Assembly (NCBI GenBank): GCA_021795095.1
Contig: JAJYPU010000008.1
Location: 1 to 32,731, forward strand
Origin: Actinomycetes bacterium
Lineage (GTDB): Bacteria > Actinomycetota > Acidimicrobiia > Acidimicrobiales > RAAP-2
DNA: 32,731 bases
Reading direction: 5' to 3'
Part shown: positions 1 through 9,866 of the stretch, piece by piece
Numbering within the stretch: the stretch's first letter is position 1
How the letters are laid out: each line of letters begins with the position of its first letter
Notes under the pieces: model-generated
The model's input: only the letters and a program-made list of their open reading frames with translations
The model's database searches: none
Told to the model about the DNA's origin: nothing
Translations under genes and position numbers: made by a program

Positions 1-168
<168 letters not shown>

Positions 169-199
169 TCACGACGTGCGCAGCCCCGCGAACTGAAGT

Positions 200-221
200 C
201 GGGGTCACGAACATGACCCCG
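200..221 (-). terminator. Candidate terminator hairpin after putA
   Basis: A perfect 8-bp inverted repeat (CGGGGTCA / TGACCCCG) with a 6-nt loop lies 20 nt past the putA stop, before the ribosome binding site of the SQD1-like gene. There is no long T-tract, which is usual for GC-rich actinobacterial terminators. The role is inferred from position and symmetry. Confidence 0.5.
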
Positions 222-241
222 CAACACTACCAAAGCGCCCG

Positions 242-3200
242 TCAGCGGTCCCCCGCCTCGCCGAGGCCCGGGCACCGCGGTGCGGGACCAGCCCCGATTG
301 TGCCGTAGCGGTGGTTCGTGATCGCCACGCTCTGCTCGAGCAGCCAGCGCGGTCCCTCGACGGCGCCGTCCTGGGCGAGCGGCCGTCGGTCGAGCGTGAC
401 CCCGCGCGCCACAAGCTGCGCGCTCGGCGCCGGCTCGGCGCTGAGCCAGCGCACCCGGGCGATCGTGTCCGCTCGCGCCACGAGCTCCTCGACGCTCTCC
501 ACGATCGCGCCGGGCACCGCGGTGACGGGCCCGGCCGCGCTGAAGCGCAGGGTTACCCCGAGGGTCTCGACGACGCGCCAGAGGAACGCCACGACCACGG
601 GATCGACGTCAACGTCGACGCGCACGACGACGGGGCGCGTGGCGCGGCGGTACCGGTGCAGGTTGCGCTCGGCCGCGAGCCCACTCTCGTCGACCGCCCG
701 GGATCCCGACGACTGGAACCACGCGAGCAGCGATGCGTTCGCCGCGTCGAGGTCGGCCAACTCGGGCCAGCGTCGCAGGCACGAGACGTAGTTGGGCCCG
801 CCCGCCTTCGCGGTCGGCCCGACGCTGCTGCGTCGCCACCCGCCGAAGGGTTGGCGTCCGACCACCGCGCCGGTGATGCCGCGGTTCACATAGGCGTTAC
901 CGACCTCGACGCCGTCGAGCCACTGCTCGCACTCGGCTCGGTCCAGCGAGTGCAGGCCGCCGGTGAGTCCGTAGGGGATGTCGTTCTGCCACTGGATGGC
1001 CGTCGCGAGGTCCGGGGCGGTCATCACGCCGAGGACGGGCCCGAACCACTCGTTCTGGTGCGTCCAGGACCCCGGCGTCACGCCGACCTTGACCCCCGGA
1101 CGCCACAGGCGGCCGTCCTCGTCGACGCGACGGGGCTCGACGAGCCAGCGCTCCGAGGCCTCGAGGTGGAGGGCCCGTTCGAGCGCCCCGACCGGGGGGT
1201 GGATGACCGGGCCGACGGCCGTGGCCAGGTCGTCGGCGGCGCCCACGACCAGCGTCGTCACGGCGTCGGTCAACTGCGACCAGAACTTCGGGTTGTCGGC
1301 GGTGGCGCGGTCGATGATGGCGAGGCTCGCGGCGCTGCACTTCTGGCCGGCGTGGCCGAAGGCCGACTGCACGAGGTCCTTGACCGCGACGTCCACGTCG
1401 GCGGCGCTCGTGATCACCATCGCGTTCTTGCCGCTCGTCTCGGCGAGCAGGTTGATCGAGGGCTTCCACGTCGTGAAGAGCACCGCCGTGTCGAAGGAGC
1501 CGGTGAGGATGACCGCGTCGACGCCGTCGTGGGTCACGAGGTGACGACCGACCTCGTCGTCGCGGGTCGGGACGAACTGCAGCACGTCACGAGGCACGCC
1601 CGCATCCCAGAGCGCGCTCACGATCGCCCACCCGGTCGCGACCGCCTCGGGGGCGGGCTTGAGGATCACCGCATTGCCCGCGGCGAGGGCGGCCGCCACC
1701 CCACCGAGGGGGATAGCGAATGGGAAGTTCCAGGGCGGCACGACCAGCACGACGCCGAGCGCGACGGAGGACTCGTCGGCCGGGTGCCCCGCGTAGTAGC
1801 GCAGGTAGTCGACGCCCTCGCTCACCTCGGGGTCTGCCTCAGCGACCGTCTTGCCACCGTCACGGCCCATCACGGCGATCAGGTCCGCCCGGCGATCGAC
1901 CAGCAACGCCGCTGCGGCCTCGAACAGTCGTCGCCGGTCGTGGACACCGCGGTCGCTCCAACCGGATTGGGCGTCGCGGGCGCGCGTAACGGCCGCGTCG
2001 ATGCCCGCGACGCTCGCCACGCGGTAGCGGTACCAGGGCTGACCGGTGTTCGGGTCCTCGCCGAGATCGAAATCCTCGGGCTCACCGGGCACGACGATGG
2101 CGTCGTCGCCGACGATCGTGTCGCGGGCCGCGGCGAGCTCGCTCGCCGCGTGGCGCACCGCGGCGACGAAGATGCGGTCCGTCGGGTCGCCGTCGGCGAC
2201 GTTGGTGAACCGGTCCGAGCGATCGACGAGCGCCCCGCGACGACGGTCGGTGTCGAGGTGGTGCCGGTCCGCGATTGAGGCAAGGAAGCGCCGGCGCTGG
2301 TCAGCGTAGACCGCGGGGTCACGGGCGATCGTGAAGGCTGCGCGCAGGTAATTCTCGGGTGCGGTGTTCTCGTCGAGTCGACGCACGAGGTAGGCCACCG
2401 CGGCGGCGAAGTCGTCCTCATTGGTCACCGGGGCGTAGAGCAGCACCCGGTGGCCGGCGGCCGCGAGCACCGCCGCCTCGGCGGGTGCCATGCCCTCGAG
2501 CATCTCGACGTCGAGCTGGTCCTCGACCCCGCGAGCCCGGGCAACCGCGAGCGCCCACGCGACGTGGAAGAGGTTGTGACTCGCCACCCCGATACGGACC
2601 GCAGCCGCGTTCGCCGGTCGCAGGGCGACGTCGATCAGCCGCGCGTAGCTCGCGTCAACGTCGGCCTTGGTGTCATAGGGCGCAGCCCGCCAACCGTGGA
2701 GCTCGGCTTCGACGTGCTCGACGGCGAGGTTGGCCCCCTTCACCAGTCGGACCTTGATGGCGGTGCCGGTGCGCGCGTAGCGCTCCACCGCCCAGTCGAC
2801 GAGCTCGCTGAAGGCGCCGTGGGAATCGGGGAGGTACGCCTGGAGCACGACGCCCGCGCTCAGGTGGTCGAACTCGGACTCACCGAGCACCGCGCGGAAG
2901 GCGTCGATGGTCAGGCGCAGGTCGCGGTACTCCTCCATATCCAGGTTGACGAAGACACCGTGATCGCGCGCGGCCCGCAACAACACCGTGAGGCGCTCGA
3001 CGACGCGCTCGAGGGACCCGTTGTGGTCGATCGTCGTCAGCTGGCTCACGATCGACGAGACCTTCACCGAGACGTAGGTGACGTCGGGTCGGACGATCAC
3101 GTCGAGCACGCGTGCGAGGCGCTCGGATGCTTCGGACTCGCCGAGCACCGCCTCGCCCACGACGTTGACGTTGACGCCGAGACCCTCACGGCGACGCGCC

Positions 3201-3613
3201 GTCACGTGACGGCCGAGGGCGTCCGGTGCGGCGTCAAGGATGAGCCCGGCGCTCAACCGGCGGACCCGCCAGCGCACGAGGTGGACTACCGTCGCGGGAG
3301 CGACGGGCCCCAGCGCGGCGAGTGCCCGTAGTCCGATCACGTTCCACAGTCCGAGGCCGCGCGCGCTCGCCCGTCGGGCCGCGGAGCGCAACACTCGCAA
3401 CGCCGGCTCACGCGACGTGAACCGCATGACCTCGTCGGTGAGGGCGATCGTCACGTCAAGGGCGGTCGGGTCCCGAAAGAGTCCAACGAATCGGCGCCGG
3501 GCCGCGCGGTCGCGCCGGTGACGGCGGCGCTCCGCTTCGGCGAGCATCGTCGTGACGACGTCACACGCACCCTCGGCCAGTTCATCGAGTGAAACGTCGG
3601 TACCCGCGGTCAT
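242..3613 (-). CDS. putA: Bifunctional proline dehydrogenase / L-glutamate gamma-semialdehyde dehydrogenase
   Basis: This 1123-residue protein oxidises proline to pyrroline-5-carboxylate (FAD-dependent) and then to glutamate (NAD-dependent). A helical N-terminal region (about 1-90) precedes the PRODH barrel (about 90-430), which shows VTYVSVKVSSI, IKVRLVKGAN and the substrate-binding RRLDENTAPENYLR segment. The aldehyde dehydrogenase domain (about 500-960) has VPPWNFPFAIPLG, a catalytic glutamate at about 725 (LAETSGKN) and the nucleophilic cysteine at about 759 (GQKCSA). A further C-terminal region of about 150 residues follows. There is no N-terminal DNA-binding segment of the enterobacterial type. 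The start is ATG at 3613, preceded by GGGAGGT. It is complete, with both active sites intact. It follows the MMPL gene on the same strand after 96 bp, so co-transcription is possible but not shown. Confidence 0.95.
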   Translation of the reverse strand: MTAGTDVSLDELAEGACDVVTTMLAEAERRRHRRDRAARRRFVGLFRDPTALDVTIALTDEVMRFTSREPALRVLRSAARRASARGLGLWNVIGLRALAALGPVAPATVVHLVRWRVRRLSAGLILDAAPDALGRHVTARRREGLGVNVNVVGEAVLGESEASERLARVLDVIVRPDVTYVSVKVSSIVSQLTTIDHNGSLERVVERLTVLLRAARDHGVFVNLDMEEYRDLRLTIDAFRAVLGESEFDHLSAGVVLQAYLPDSHGAFSELVDWAVERYARTGTAIKVRLVKGANLAVEHVEAELHGWRAAPYDTKADVDASYARLIDVALRPANAAAVRIGVASHNLFHVAWALAVARARGVEDQLDVEMLEGMAPAEAAVLAAAGHRVLLYAPVTNEDDFAAAVAYLVRRLDENTAPENYLRAAFTIARDPAVYADQRRRFLASIADRHHLDTDRRRGALVDRSDRFTNVADGDPTDRIFVAAVRHAASELAAARDTIVGDDAIVVPGEPEDFDLGEDPNTGQPWYRYRVASVAGIDAAVTRARDAQSGWSDRGVHDRRRLFEAAAALLVDRRADLIAVMGRDGGKTVAEADPEVSEGVDYLRYYAGHPADESSVALGVVLVVPPWNFPFAIPLGGVAAALAAGNAVILKPAPEAVATGWAIVSALWDAGVPRDVLQFVPTRDDEVGRHLVTHDGVDAVILTGSFDTAVLFTTWKPSINLLAETSGKNAMVITSAADVDVAVKDLVQSAFGHAGQKCSAASLAIIDRATADNPKFWSQLTDAVTTLVVGAADDLATAVGPVIHPPVGALERALHLEASERWLVEPRRVDEDGRLWRPGVKVGVTPGSWTHQNEWFGPVLGVMTAPDLATAIQWQNDIPYGLTGGLHSLDRAECEQWLDGVEVGNAYVNRGITGAVVGRQPFGGWRRSSVGPTAKAGGPNYVSCLRRWPELADLDAANASLLAWFQSSGSRAVDESGLAAERNLHRYRRATRPVVVRVDVDVDPVVVAFLWRVVETLGVTLRFSAAGPVTAVPGAIVESVEELVARADTIARVRWLSAEPAPSAQLVARGVTLDRRPLAQDGAVEGPRWLLEQSVAITNHRYGTIGAGPAPRCPGLGEAGDR

Positions 3614-3709
3614 CGCTACCTCCCGGCGGCCCCGTTGCCGCCCCCCAGTTCTACTGCACTGGTTCGCGGTCTCGGATTGCGACGCTCGCCGCGGGGCGTC
3701 GTAGACCCC

Positions 3710-5785
3710 TCAAGCGAACGGGCCGACGGCTCGTCGCGACGGCCACCAGAATCGCTCGCCGAGCGCGGCGGCGAGGGCGGGGACGAGCACGGTGCGCACG
3801 AGCAGCGTATCGAGCAGCACCCCGATGCCGACGATCACACCCACCTGGGTGAGCTCGATGAGCGGCAGGACGCTCAGCACCGCGAACACTGCGGCTAACA
3901 GCACGCCGGCCGACGTGATGACCCCGCCCGTGGAGGTGAGCGCCGTGAGCATGCCCTGGGTCGCGCCGCGCAGTTCGCGCTCCTGCTTGGCCCGAGACAC
4001 CAAGAAGATGTTGTAGTCGACGCCGAGCGCCACGAGGAAGAGGAAGGCGTAGAAGGGCACGCCGGTGGCCAACGCCGGGTAGTGGTCGAGGTGCACGAAC
4101 ACGAGCCACGCCACGCCGAGCGCTGCGCAGAATGACGCGATCACCGTGGCGAGCAAGAGCAACGGCGCGACGAGCGAGCCCAGCAGCACCAACAGCACCG
4201 AGAGGACGACGAGCAGGACGAGGGGCACCAGCAGCCAGGTGTCACGGTTCGTCGCGCGCTCGGCGTCGAGTGTCGTCGCCGACTCCCCACCGACGACGGC
4301 GCGCGCGTGACTGACCCTGGCGAGCGCTGAGCGCAGCGACGTCACGACGCCGAAGGCCGCCGCCGATCCCGGCGCCGCGGTGCTCGTCGCATCGAGTTCG
4401 GTCCAGGTCGCGTTCGCCGCCGCCGTGTGGACCGTGGCCACCCCCGGCACCGCCCTCGCCACCGCCTCGGCGGCCGAAGCGCTTGGCGTCGCCACGACGA
4501 TCACGACCGGCACCGAGCTACCCGCGGGGAACGCCGAGGCGAGGATCCGCTGGCCGACGACCGATTCGGGAGTGGCCGTGAACTGCTGGGTGGTCGAGAG
4601 CCCCTGGCGCAGGCCGATGTTCGCCACCGACGCGAGGACGAGCAGGGTAAGCGATCCCGCGATGACTGCGCCGGGCCGCTTCGCGACGGCGGCGCCGATG
4701 CGCGCGAACACCCGACCATCGCGTCGGGTCACCTCGCCGGTACGCGGCACCAACGGCCAGAACACGCGCCGCCCACAGAGGGCGAGCGCCGCCGGCAGCA
4801 CGAAGTACACCATCGCCATCGCCGAGACGATCCCGATGACCCCGGCCAGTCCGAGGGCGCGCGTGCCCGCCATCGAGGCGAGAAAGAGGGTGGCCAGACT
4901 GATCGTCACCGTTGTGCCCGAGGCGACGATGGACCCACTCGTCTTGGCGAGGGCTATCCGCATCGCCGCGAAGCGGTCCTCCACGTGTCGCAGCTGCTCG
5001 CGGTAGCGCGCGATGAGTAGCAGCGCGTAGTCGGTACCGGCGCCAAAGACGAGCACGTCCGCGATGCCGGTGGCGGCGCCGTCGAGGCGCACACCTACGT
5101 GGGGCGCGAGCAGGGCCGCGACGTGCGACGACACCTGGTCGGCCGCGCCGACCACGGCCAGTGGCACGAGCCAGAGCAGCGGCGACCGGTACGTGGCGAT
5201 CAGCAGCAGTGCGACCACCAACACGGTCGTCACCAAGAGCTTGTGGTCGGCACCGTGGAAGACCTGTCCGAGGTCGGCCGTGAAGGCCGGCGCGCCGGTC
5301 ACGGCGCTCTGGATCCCGGGTGGCAGACTCGAGGCCAGGGCCGTGCGTATGGCGAGGATCCGGTCGGTGACCACGTTGAGGTTCGGCGCCGTCGAGATGG
5401 CGATCGACGCGAGCGCGACCGACCCGTCGGGGCTGAGGACGAGTGGACCGAGGGGGGCCGAGCGGCTCCTCGGCGTCACCGACTCCTCAGCGGCGATCAG
5501 CCGCGCGCTCAACGCCCGCAGCGTCGTCAGCTGTCCGGCGCTCAGCCGGTGGCCGTCGACGCGCCGGTAGACGACCACGGCCGCCTCCGTGCGGGCGCCG
5601 GGCAGACTCGCGACGCGTTGGGCGGCGAGCCACGACTGGCTCGAGTGTGGCAGCCCGTCGACCACCGAGGGCTGGGTCACGCTCGGGGCTCGCAGCCCGA
5701 GCACCACCGCGACCACGACCGCCGCCACGATGACCGTGGCTCCCGCGCTGGCAATCCGTCGTGGTGCTGGCGCGAAGCCGGGCAT
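3710..5785 (-). CDS. MMPL-family (RND) transporter
   Basis: A 691-residue inner-membrane exporter of the RND superfamily, expected to use the proton gradient to move lipids or hydrophobic compounds. One transmembrane helix near the N-terminus (about 13-30) is followed by an extracytoplasmic domain, then a helix bundle; the arrangement repeats in the second half. The paired family signatures are visible: GAGTDYALLLIARYREQL in the first bundle and GVDYNIFLVSRAKQERE in the second, both with the conserved D-Y of the proton relay. The length fits the shorter actinobacterial members. The start is ATG at 5785, with AAAGGA 8 nt upstream. No lipid-synthesis gene lies beside it, so the substrate is unknown. 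Confidence 0.92.
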   Translation of the reverse strand: MPGFAPAPRRIASAGATVIVAAVVVAVVLGLRAPSVTQPSVVDGLPHSSQSWLAAQRVASLPGARTEAAVVVYRRVDGHRLSAGQLTTLRALSARLIAAEESVTPRSRSAPLGPLVLSPDGSVALASIAISTAPNLNVVTDRILAIRTALASSLPPGIQSAVTGAPAFTADLGQVFHGADHKLLVTTVLVVALLLIATYRSPLLWLVPLAVVGAADQVSSHVAALLAPHVGVRLDGAATGIADVLVFGAGTDYALLLIARYREQLRHVEDRFAAMRIALAKTSGSIVASGTTVTISLATLFLASMAGTRALGLAGVIGIVSAMAMVYFVLPAALALCGRRVFWPLVPRTGEVTRRDGRVFARIGAAVAKRPGAVIAGSLTLLVLASVANIGLRQGLSTTQQFTATPESVVGQRILASAFPAGSSVPVVIVVATPSASAAEAVARAVPGVATVHTAAANATWTELDATSTAAPGSAAAFGVVTSLRSALARVSHARAVVGGESATTLDAERATNRDTWLLVPLVLLVVLSVLLVLLGSLVAPLLLLATVIASFCAALGVAWLVFVHLDHYPALATGVPFYAFLFLVALGVDYNIFLVSRAKQERELRGATQGMLTALTSTGGVITSAGVLLAAVFAVLSVLPLIELTQVGVIVGIGVLLDTLLVRTVLVPALAAALGERFWWPSRRAVGPFA

Positions 5786-5818
5786 CGACAGGTCCTTTCG
5801 GATCCGAAGGTGCGCTGA

Positions 5819-5824
5819 ATCCTA
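5819..5824 (-). promoter_or_regulatory. Possible -10 box for the MMPL gene
   Basis: On the minus strand TAGGAT occurs 33 nt upstream of the ATG at 5785. It would place transcription start near 5812 and leave a leader that includes the AAAGGA site. No clear -35 is seen. Support comes only from resemblance to the TANNNT boxes found elsewhere in the window. Confidence 0.3.
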
Positions 5825-5966
5825 CAAAATGTTGAGGACAGACATGCGCTTGGTCGCCACCGTCCCCGTGACGGCGAGGCCCTAACGCCAAAAACTGCCA
5901 TCCCCTGCCACTCTCTGGGACTCGTCGGTGCTAGTGATGCATCGAGGTGTTGGGGGGCCAAGGACC

Positions 5967-7652
5967 GTGAGCGATCAGTTGTACGACCGAGGGATCGAAC
6001 TCGAGGACCGCACGTGGTGGGTCGGGTCCGCGATGGCCGACGGGACCTTCCAGAGCAACGCCTACCTCATCGAGCAGGGTGACCGCTCGGTCGTGATCGA
6101 TCCCGGTTCGTCACTGTGCGCCGAGCAGACCGCGGACAAGATCAACGCCGTGGTCGGCCTGCGCAACGTGCGCTGGGTCGTCTGCTCCCAGCCCGACGTC
6201 GACAAGGTCGCGGCCCTGACCCATTTCCTCGCGCGCGGACTGCACCCCGAGGCCACCATCGTGACGCACTGGCGCGCCCACGGAGCGCTGCGCCGCGCCG
6301 GGTTCGACCTGCCTTACCGCAGTATCGACGTCGACCAGCACCGGCTCGAGTTGGACGATCGGAACCTTCACTTCCTGCTCACGCCGTACCTACGCTCCGC
6401 CGGTGCGTTCGCCACCTTCGACGAGCGCTCCAAGATCCTCTTCAGCTCGGACCTCTTCGGGAGTTTCGAATCGGGTCAGTCGCTCTTCGTCGACGCCGCC
6501 GCAGACATCGACGCGATTCAACGCTTCCACGAGTACTCCGTGGCCAGTCGTGATGTCCTAGCCCACGCGCTGCTCGCGGTGCGCGCCGTGGCCCCGACGA
6601 TGATCGCGCCCCAGCACGGACGCGTCATCGCCAGCGGCTTCGTCGAGGGCGCGATTAGCGCCCTCGACGACCTCGACTGCGGCGCGCTATTGCTCACCCC
6701 GGACGACCCGGGGCTCTCGTTCCTCTTCGCGGCGAACCGGACCATCCACGGCGTGATCAACACGATGGTCAAGGAGCACGACTTCTCCACCGTCGCCGCG
6801 TATCTCGCGGGACTCGCCGTCAAGACCCTCGGTGCCGAGTACTTCGAGCTGTGGGCCGGCACCAACGGCGTCTTGTTCCGCTTCGAACGCGGTGACGACT
6901 ACGCCGGACATCGCGCCGACCCGCCGGCCGACGTGGCGAGCGTGCTCGCTGGCGGGGCCATCGAGCCGGGTCACCGACTCGTCCTCGCGCTGCGATCGCC
7001 AACGACCGACACCATCGATGGGGCGATGGTGTGGGGCTTTCGCGAGCGTCGGGTTCCGAGCGACGCCACTATCGTGGTCCTCAACCAGATCATCTCCCTG
7101 GTCGAAGTCGGTCTCGAGCGCGAGGTCCTGCGGCGCACGACCGACCTCGAACTGTCGGACTGGCACACGCGCGCGATCTATGACCCGCTGACCGGGTTGC
7201 GCAACCGTGCCTCACTTTCCGACAGCTACCACCAACTCGCGGCATTCGACGACCGGAACCTCGACTCGCAGATGGCGGCGCTGATGGTCGACGTCGACCA
7301 CTTCAAGGCGGTCAACGACACCTTCGGCCACGCCGCGGGCGACCTGCTGCTCCAGCGGATCGCGCACGCGATTCTCCAGAGCGTGCGACCGAGTGACCCG
7401 TCGTTCCGCCTCGGCGGTGAGGAGTTCCTCGTGCTGCTCTCCAACGTCGACGCCTCGAGCGCCCACCGCGCCGCCGTGCGGATCCGCGAGCGCGTCGCCG
7501 GGTCGGCACCCGACCTCCCGATCGTCACGGTGAGCGTCGGCCTGGCGTTGCGTCAGCGCAACGAGACCCAGGAGTCGCTGCTCGCGCGCGCCGACGCGGC
7601 GCTGTACCGGGCCAAGGAGAACGGCCGCGACCGCGTCGAGGTTGCTCCGTAG
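5967..7652 (+). CDS. MBL-fold (ODP-like) sensor fused to GGDEF diguanylate cyclase
   Basis: The product is about 561 residues. The first about 230 residues resemble the metallo-beta-lactamase-like domain of flavodiiron proteins (NAYLIEQGDRSVVIDPGS; FDERSKILFSSDLFGSF; IAPQHGRVI), a fold that binds two irons and senses oxygen in related signalling proteins. A GAF-like middle region (about 260-385) follows, then a GGDEF domain with an intact GGEEF loop (about 483-487) and an RPSD inhibitory site five residues before it. It should therefore make cyclic di-GMP and be subject to product inhibition. Several metal-ligand histidines appear replaced (see findings). I chose GTG at 5967 because GGGGGG and AAGGA lie just upstream; in-frame starts at 5928, 5934 and 5937 are possible. 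It runs convergently into the next c-di-GMP gene. Confidence 0.85.
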   Translation: MSDQLYDRGIELEDRTWWVGSAMADGTFQSNAYLIEQGDRSVVIDPGSSLCAEQTADKINAVVGLRNVRWVVCSQPDVDKVAALTHFLARGLHPEATIVTHWRAHGALRRAGFDLPYRSIDVDQHRLELDDRNLHFLLTPYLRSAGAFATFDERSKILFSSDLFGSFESGQSLFVDAAADIDAIQRFHEYSVASRDVLAHALLAVRAVAPTMIAPQHGRVIASGFVEGAISALDDLDCGALLLTPDDPGLSFLFAANRTIHGVINTMVKEHDFSTVAAYLAGLAVKTLGAEYFELWAGTNGVLFRFERGDDYAGHRADPPADVASVLAGGAIEPGHRLVLALRSPTTDTIDGAMVWGFRERRVPSDATIVVLNQIISLVEVGLEREVLRRTTDLELSDWHTRAIYDPLTGLRNRASLSDSYHQLAAFDDRNLDSQMAALMVDVDHFKAVNDTFGHAAGDLLLQRIAHAILQSVRPSDPSFRLGGEEFLVLLSNVDASSAHRAAVRIRERVAGSAPDLPIVTVSVGLALRQRNETQESLLARADAALYRAKENGRDRVEVAP

Positions 7653-7656
7653 TCGC

Positions 7657-9753
7657 TCACGGCCCGAAGCGACGCTCGGCCAACGCGGCCACCTCGGAGG
7701 TGCCCACCGCGGGTGAGAACAGGAAGCCCTGGCCGAGGTCACAGCCAAGGCGTCGCAGGTGAGCGAGTTGCTCGTCGGTCTCGATCCCCTCGGCGAGCAC
7801 CTCGATGTCGAGCTTCCGGCCGAGCGTCACGATCGTCTCCAACAACGTCCGGGTGCGCAGGTCGTCGTGGGTGGGACTGACGAAGGACTGGTCGATCTTG
7901 ATGATCCGTGGATGGACCAAGGTCAGGTAGTGCAGTGACGAGTATCCCGTCCCGAAGTCGTCCAGGGCGATGCCGATACCGAGTCGCGTCAACCGCTCGA
8001 TCACGCCCAGGGTCTCGGCGACGTCACTCAGGGTCGCACTCTCGGTGACCTCGATGATGAGCCGATCGGGCGCGAACCCGCTCGACTTGAGCTCACGTTC
8101 AATGGCCGCGACGAGGTCGGGGTCGTGGAACTGTCGCGCCGAGAGGTTGACCGTGAGGTAGGGGCCGTCGCTCGCCCAGGTCGCGGCGGTGACGATCGCC
8201 TCGCGCAACGCGAAAACGCCGAGCTCGACGATGAGCCCTGACTCCTCGGCGAGTGGGATGAATACCGACGGCGAGACGAGTCCCCGCTCCGGGTGACGCC
8301 AGCGCATGAGCGCCTCGAAGCCGACCACGGTCAACGTCGATAGCTCGATGATGGGCTGATAGTGCATGGCGAGTTCGTCGGCCGCGAGCGCGTGGCGCAG
8401 TTCCCGCGCGAGCTCGAAGTGGCTGGCCGCCCGATGGTGCATCGTCGGGGTGAAGAAGACGTAGCGGTTCTTGCCCTCGCGTTTGGCCTCGTAGAGCGCC
8501 ACGTCGGCGTCGCGCACCAGGGTCTCGCGATCGACCCGCCCGCCGTCAAAGGTCACGACTCCGATGCTCGCGCGCTGCTCGACCACAGTCCCGGACATGG
8601 CGAACGCCTCGTCGAACACGCCGAGGAGTCGCGTGGCGACCTGCTGCACCTCGTCGTCGCTCGACAACCCTTCGGCGAGGTAGAGGAACTCGTCACCACC
8701 GAAACGACAAAGCGTGTCCGAGGCCCGAGTGACCGACTGCATTCGTCCCGCGACCGCCGAGAGCAACTCGTCACCGGTGATGTGGCCACGCGTGTCGTTG
8801 ATCCCCTTGAAGTCGTCGAGGTCGATGAGCAGCACCGCCCCGACGCCGCCGTAACGGTCGACGCGCTCGAAGGCCTGGGCCAATCGATCGTCGAAGAGCG
8901 CCCGGTTGGCGAGCCCGGTCAGCGGATCGTGCAGGGCCTGGTGTGCGAGCTGGTCGGCGAGCTCCAGCTCGTCGGTGATATCGCGTTCGGAGTTGACGAA
9001 GTACAAGATGTCCCCGTGCTCGTCGCGCGCCGTCGATTTGGAGATCTCGACCACGATCACCCGACCGTCGGGTCTGAGGTAGCGCTTGATGTAGCGCACC
9101 CGCTCGACGTCCCCGGCGAGCAACCGCTGCTGCACCGACTCGGTGACCCCGAGGTCTTCGGGGTGGGTGAACAACGACGAGTCCCCCGCGAGCAGCTCCT
9201 CGCGGGTGCGTCCCACCATGGAGCAGAACGCGTCGTTGACCGCGATGCAGCGGTCGTCGAGGTCGGTGAAGGCCATCGGGGCCATGTTCTCCTCGAAGGC
9301 CAACCGGAACCGCTGCTCGATCTCGTCACGGGCACGCGAGGCCGAGCGCTCCGCGCTGTCGTCGCGCACGAGCGTGATGGTCCAGGGGCGGCCGCCCAGC
9401 ACGATCGGCGCCAACGCGACGTCGACGGCGAGCTCGCTACCGTCGTGGCGCAGCAGGCTCAGGTCGAGGTGGCGACCCATGGTGCGCACCCGCCCGCCCT
9501 CGACGAATCGGCGTCGCTGGTCGACGTGCCTCGCCCGCGCGTTCGGCGGCACGATGTCCTCGATCGAGCGCCCGACGAGGTCAGGCAGGTCGTAACCGGT
9601 CAAGGTGGTGAACACCGCATTCGCGTGGCGGATCACCCCGGTGTCGTCGACGAAGGCGACCCCGTCGGGCAGCACGTTCAAGAGCCGTTCCCACGTCAGG
9701 GGGTGACGTTCGAGGAAGTCAATGAACGACTCGTCGCCGACATTCGAAGTCAT
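7657..9753 (-). CDS. PAS-PAS-GGDEF-EAL cyclic di-GMP enzyme
   Basis: A 698-residue soluble signalling protein with two PAS domains (about 20-130 and 145-265), then GGDEF and EAL domains. The GGDEF loop is intact (352-356) with an RASD inhibitory site upstream. The EAL domain has the EAL motif (480-482), VNLSARQF, VTESA, ALDDFGTGYSSL, AEGIET and QGFLFSPA, so both synthesis and hydrolysis of c-di-GMP look possible. No transmembrane segment is seen. The open frame extends to 10509 but runs antisense through the CDF gene; the real start is taken as ATG at 9753, where PAS homology begins shortly after, with GGGAAG upstream. Which activity dominates cannot be told from sequence. Confidence 0.92.
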   Translation of the reverse strand: MTSNVGDESFIDFLERHPLTWERLLNVLPDGVAFVDDTGVIRHANAVFTTLTGYDLPDLVGRSIEDIVPPNARARHVDQRRRFVEGGRVRTMGRHLDLSLLRHDGSELAVDVALAPIVLGGRPWTITLVRDDSAERSASRARDEIEQRFRLAFEENMAPMAFTDLDDRCIAVNDAFCSMVGRTREELLAGDSSLFTHPEDLGVTESVQQRLLAGDVERVRYIKRYLRPDGRVIVVEISKSTARDEHGDILYFVNSERDITDELELADQLAHQALHDPLTGLANRALFDDRLAQAFERVDRYGGVGAVLLIDLDDFKGINDTRGHITGDELLSAVAGRMQSVTRASDTLCRFGGDEFLYLAEGLSSDDEVQQVATRLLGVFDEAFAMSGTVVEQRASIGVVTFDGGRVDRETLVRDADVALYEAKREGKNRYVFFTPTMHHRAASHFELARELRHALAADELAMHYQPIIELSTLTVVGFEALMRWRHPERGLVSPSVFIPLAEESGLIVELGVFALREAIVTAATWASDGPYLTVNLSARQFHDPDLVAAIERELKSSGFAPDRLIIEVTESATLSDVAETLGVIERLTRLGIGIALDDFGTGYSSLHYLTLVHPRIIKIDQSFVSPTHDDLRTRTLLETIVTLGRKLDIEVLAEGIETDEQLAHLRRLGCDLGQGFLFSPAVGTSEVAALAERRFGP

Positions 9754-9866
9754 CAATACGCTTCCCGTTTCTGCCCGGCCGCGCGACCCGCCGGCACCCC
9801 ACCGCCATCTCGGCAATCGTAGCGAACGCCTTTCGACCAAACGGGGCCCGTTCCTCGGACCCTCGC

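Noticed and set aside
311..2278. A 655-codon open frame on the plus strand.
   Set aside because: It is antisense to putA, is rich in Arg/Asp/His/Gly without any domain, and arises from the high-GC third positions of putA.
8362..9822. A 486-codon plus-strand frame.
   Set aside because: It is antisense to the PAS-GGDEF-EAL gene, whose motifs are all intact, and its composition is shadow-like.
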